A DNA stretch of 16,066 nt from Proteobacteria bacterium UBA1847 (GTDB lineage: Bacteria; Pseudomonadota; Gammaproteobacteria; Steroidobacterales; Woeseiaceae), in assembly GCA_002338605.1 (NCBI GenBank), contig DDIP01000078.1:13621-29686 (forward strand), read 5' to 3'. A program made the translations under genes and the position numbers. Position 1 is the first letter of the stretch, and every line of letters starts with the position of its first letter. Of the stretch, positions 14,321 to 16,066 are shown in pieces. Below the pieces are notes generated by a model, which saw nothing but the letters and a program-made list of their open reading frames with translations, was not told where the DNA came from and did no database searches.

Positions 14321-15595
14321 TTAGGTCGCAGCAGCAAGGGCCTGATCAAGATCGGCAATAATGTCATCGATGTGCTCGATGCCGATACACAATCGAACCA
14401 TGTCCGGCGTCACACCGGCCGATACAAGTTCTTCGTCCGTCAATTGTCGATGCGTTGTTGACGCTGGGTGCGAGGCCAGTGACTTGACGTCGCCGATGTT
14501 CACGAGTCGCACGAACATTTCGAGTGCATCGTAAAATTTCACCGCTGCGTCAAAGCCGCCCTTGATGCCGAATGTCATTAGCGCCGAGGGCTTGCCATTG
14601 GTGTATTTCTGCGCAAGCTCATAGTATGGCGAATCCGGCAGACCCGCGAAATTCACCCATTCAACCTGGGCGTGATCGTTCAGGTGATTGGCAACCGCCA
14701 CGGCGTTGTCGCAATGCCGTTCCATGCGCAGCGGCAAGGTCGCGAGCCCCTGCAGAATATTGAAGGCATTCGTCGGACTCATTGCGGAGCCGGTATTGCG
14801 CAATGGAACCGTTCGTGCCCGGCCTATGTAGGCGGCGGGTCCGAGTGCCTCCGTATACACGACGCCGTGATACGACGACTCGGGCGTCGTCAGCATGTGG
14901 AATTTTTCGGCGTGATCCGCCCACGGGAAGTTGCCACTGTCGACGATTACGCCGCCCAGCGAGTTGCCGTGCCCGCCCATGTACTTGGTCAGCGCCTCGA
15001 TGACGATGTCGGCGCCCCAATGGATGGGTTTGATCAGAGCAGGCGTCGCGACGGTATTGTCGACAATCAGCGGCACACCGTGCTTGTGAGCAACAGCTGC
15101 GAGTGCTTCGATGTCAACAATGTTGCCGGCCGGATTACCAATCGACTCACAAAATACCGCAGTGGTTTTGTCGTCGATCAGCGCTTCGATGGCTGCAGCT
15201 GAATCATCGGCCGCAAATCGCACGTCGATGCCGAGTTTTGGCAACATGTGTCGGAATAGCGTGTAAGTACCGCCGTAGAGCAGCGGAACGGTGACAATAT
15301 TGTTGCCACTTTCAGCAATATTCAGGATCGCGTAATTGATCGCTGCGCTGCCAGCACTCACACACAGTCCCGCGATGCCGCCCTCGAGTTCCGCGCAACG
15401 TTTTTCGAGTACGTCGACGGTTGGATTCATGATGCGCGAGTAAATGTTGCCTTCAACTTCGAGATTGAACAGCGCAGCGCCGTGGGCGGCATTTTCGAAC
15501 TCGTAAGCGATGGTCTGGTAAATCGGCACGGCAACGGCTTTGGTTGTCGGGTCAGACTTGAAGCCGGCGTGGATCGCGAGCGTTTGATCTTTCAT
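14321..15595 (-). CDS. metY: O-acetylhomoserine sulfhydrylase / aminocarboxypropyltransferase (PLP-dependent)
   Basis: A 424-residue cytoplasmic enzyme of the Cys/Met-metabolism PLP family, full length for O-acetylhomoserine sulfhydrylases. It makes homocysteine from O-acetyl-L-homoserine and sulfide in methionine synthesis. Family marks in order: TLAIHAGFKSDPTTKAVAVP at the N-terminus, YSRIMNPT (52-59), SAGSAA (80-85), the PLP-ring aspartate in VDNTVATP (D179), and the Schiff-base lysine in ALTKYMGGHGN (K204); SLASHPASTTH near the C-terminus is the substrate-carboxylate block. The ATG at 15595 follows AAGGA. Length and the GGHGN loop favour MetY over cystathionine synthase or lyase, though substrate choice is inferred. 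I looked for a SAM-type riboswitch in the 130-base leader and did not recognise one. No sulfur genes are adjacent in the window. Confidence 0.92.
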   Translation of the reverse strand: MKDQTLAIHAGFKSDPTTKAVAVPIYQTIAYEFENAAHGAALFNLEVEGNIYSRIMNPTVDVLEKRCAELEGGIAGLCVSAGSAAINYAILNIAESGNNIVTVPLLYGGTYTLFRHMLPKLGIDVRFAADDSAAAIEALIDDKTTAVFCESIGNPAGNIVDIEALAAVAHKHGVPLIVDNTVATPALIKPIHWGADIVIEALTKYMGGHGNSLGGVIVDSGNFPWADHAEKFHMLTTPESSYHGVVYTEALGPAAYIGRARTVPLRNTGSAMSPTNAFNILQGLATLPLRMERHCDNAVAVANHLNDHAQVEWVNFAGLPDSPYYELAQKYTNGKPSALMTFGIKGGFDAAVKFYDALEMFVRLVNIGDVKSLASHPASTTHRQLTDEELVSAGVTPDMVRLCIGIEHIDDIIADLDQALAAAT

Positions 15596-15719
15596 TCTTT
15601 TTCCTTGTTACCTGCGGTGTATGCGAAATGAGCAGACCGAAAGGTAGCAGAAAAAAGTTTTGGATTATTTGTTGCTTGTGAAAGTAATGTTTCGCCGTGT
15701 ACCGACGTCGCCGAGATCA

Positions 15720-15738
15720 GCGGGCGTTATTCGCCCGC
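15720..15738. repeat. GC-rich perfect hairpin overlapping the stop of the partial gene
   Basis: GCGGGCG (15720-15726) and CGCCCGC (15732-15738) flank TTATT, which contains the minus-strand TAA stop in the loop. The stem would be very stable in RNA. There is no T-tract on either strand, so intrinsic termination is doubtful; it may stabilise the 3' end or be chance. Confidence 0.5.
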
Positions 15739-16066
15739 GATCTCCAGCATCCTGTCGATGGTTGATTCCGCCGTTGCCGCAGCACCTTCAGATTCTTCCG
15801 GGGCCACGGTATGGAATACGGCTTTCAGGAATTCGAGCTTCACGGACTCCGAGTAGTGCAGGCGAATTGATTGCTTGTCCGACTGGTCTGCGAAACCTTC
15901 GCCGACTGCGCGCAGGAAGTTGCTAACGGATTCGATGAAGCTGCTGAATCCATTGCGCGTTACGGGCATGGCGTCGTCCGTGACTTCCGCGGCGACGGGT
16001 TTTGCTGACGTATCGTCGGCTTCAACCACGTCGGCCGTCCCTGGCTCCGGGTTCACGACGGGTGCT
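15727..16066 (-). CDS. Hypothetical acidic helical protein, 3' end only
   Basis: The frame is open through the window edge, so the start is outside; 112 residues are visible. A GTG at 16056 is possible but is preceded by in-frame Pro/Val codons that look like the same low-complexity region. The N-terminal visible part is rich in Ala, Asp, Glu, Val and Thr and is probably disordered. From about residue 38 an amphipathic helical part begins (FSSFIESVSNFLRAVGEGFADQ), followed by SIRLHYSESVKLEFLKAVF and an acidic tail ending MLEIAGE. No signal, membrane segment or known catalytic motif is visible and I do not recognise the family. Codon use and composition look genuine, and the methionine gene follows on the same strand after about 130 bases. 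Confidence 0.6.
   Translation of the reverse strand, partial: APVVNPEPGTADVVEADDTSAKPVAAEVTDDAMPVTRNGFSSFIESVSNFLRAVGEGFADQSDKQSIRLHYSESVKLEFLKAVFHTVAPEESEGAAATAESTIDRMLEIAGE

Noticed and set aside
15596..15726. SAM riboswitch in the leader of the sulfhydrylase gene
   Set aside because: The region is short and I could not find the helices of any SAM riboswitch class; only a covariance-model search could overturn this.

Overview
The window looks like chromosomal DNA of a Gram-negative, probably marine or sediment gammaproteobacterium. The evidence is an outer-membrane TonB-dependent receptor of the Xanthomonas/Caulobacter type, an outer-membrane-type lipoprotein, Sec signal peptides with proteobacterial Shine-Dalgarno sites, and a moderately GC-rich base composition. 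No ribosomal or taxonomic marker is present, so the assignment is an inference. I saw no tRNA, rRNA, CRISPR array, insertion sequence or phage gene.

Layout. Positions 1-1122 hold the 3' two-thirds of an acyl-CoA synthetase (plus strand). A 511-base stretch follows with a perfect 16-bp palindrome and what looks like a frame-disrupted small membrane-protein gene. Next comes an AT3-SGNH O-acyltransferase (1634-3661, plus). It meets a convergent exported Rossmann oxidoreductase (3658-4341, minus) so tightly that one CTAG supplies both stop codons. A secreted LamG-like protein with a polyproline hinge and Cys-rich tail (4705-5538, plus) follows.

The centre of interest is 5860-11751: a candidate promoter carrying a GntR/PdhR-type operator palindrome, a 993-residue TonB-dependent receptor, a rho-independent terminator, an 825-residue lipoprotein with three Ig-like repeats and a PL6-type parallel beta-helix, and a second terminator. 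It looks like a two-gene glycan-capture locus. In the lipoprotein, the two positions that line up with the catalytic Lys and Arg of PL6 lyases are Gln554 and Glu575. They keep the exact 21-residue spacing known for the family, so the protein is probably a non-catalytic binder or has changed chemistry.

The right part is housekeeping-like: a sodium:neurotransmitter-symporter family transporter (12013-13527, plus), a small exported DUF4097-type beta-repeat protein (13619-14140, minus), an O-acetylhomoserine sulfhydrylase (14321-15595, minus), and the 3' end of an unrecognised acidic helical protein running off the window (15727-16066, minus). These genes are separated by ordinary gaps and I see no functional link to the receptor/lipoprotein pair.
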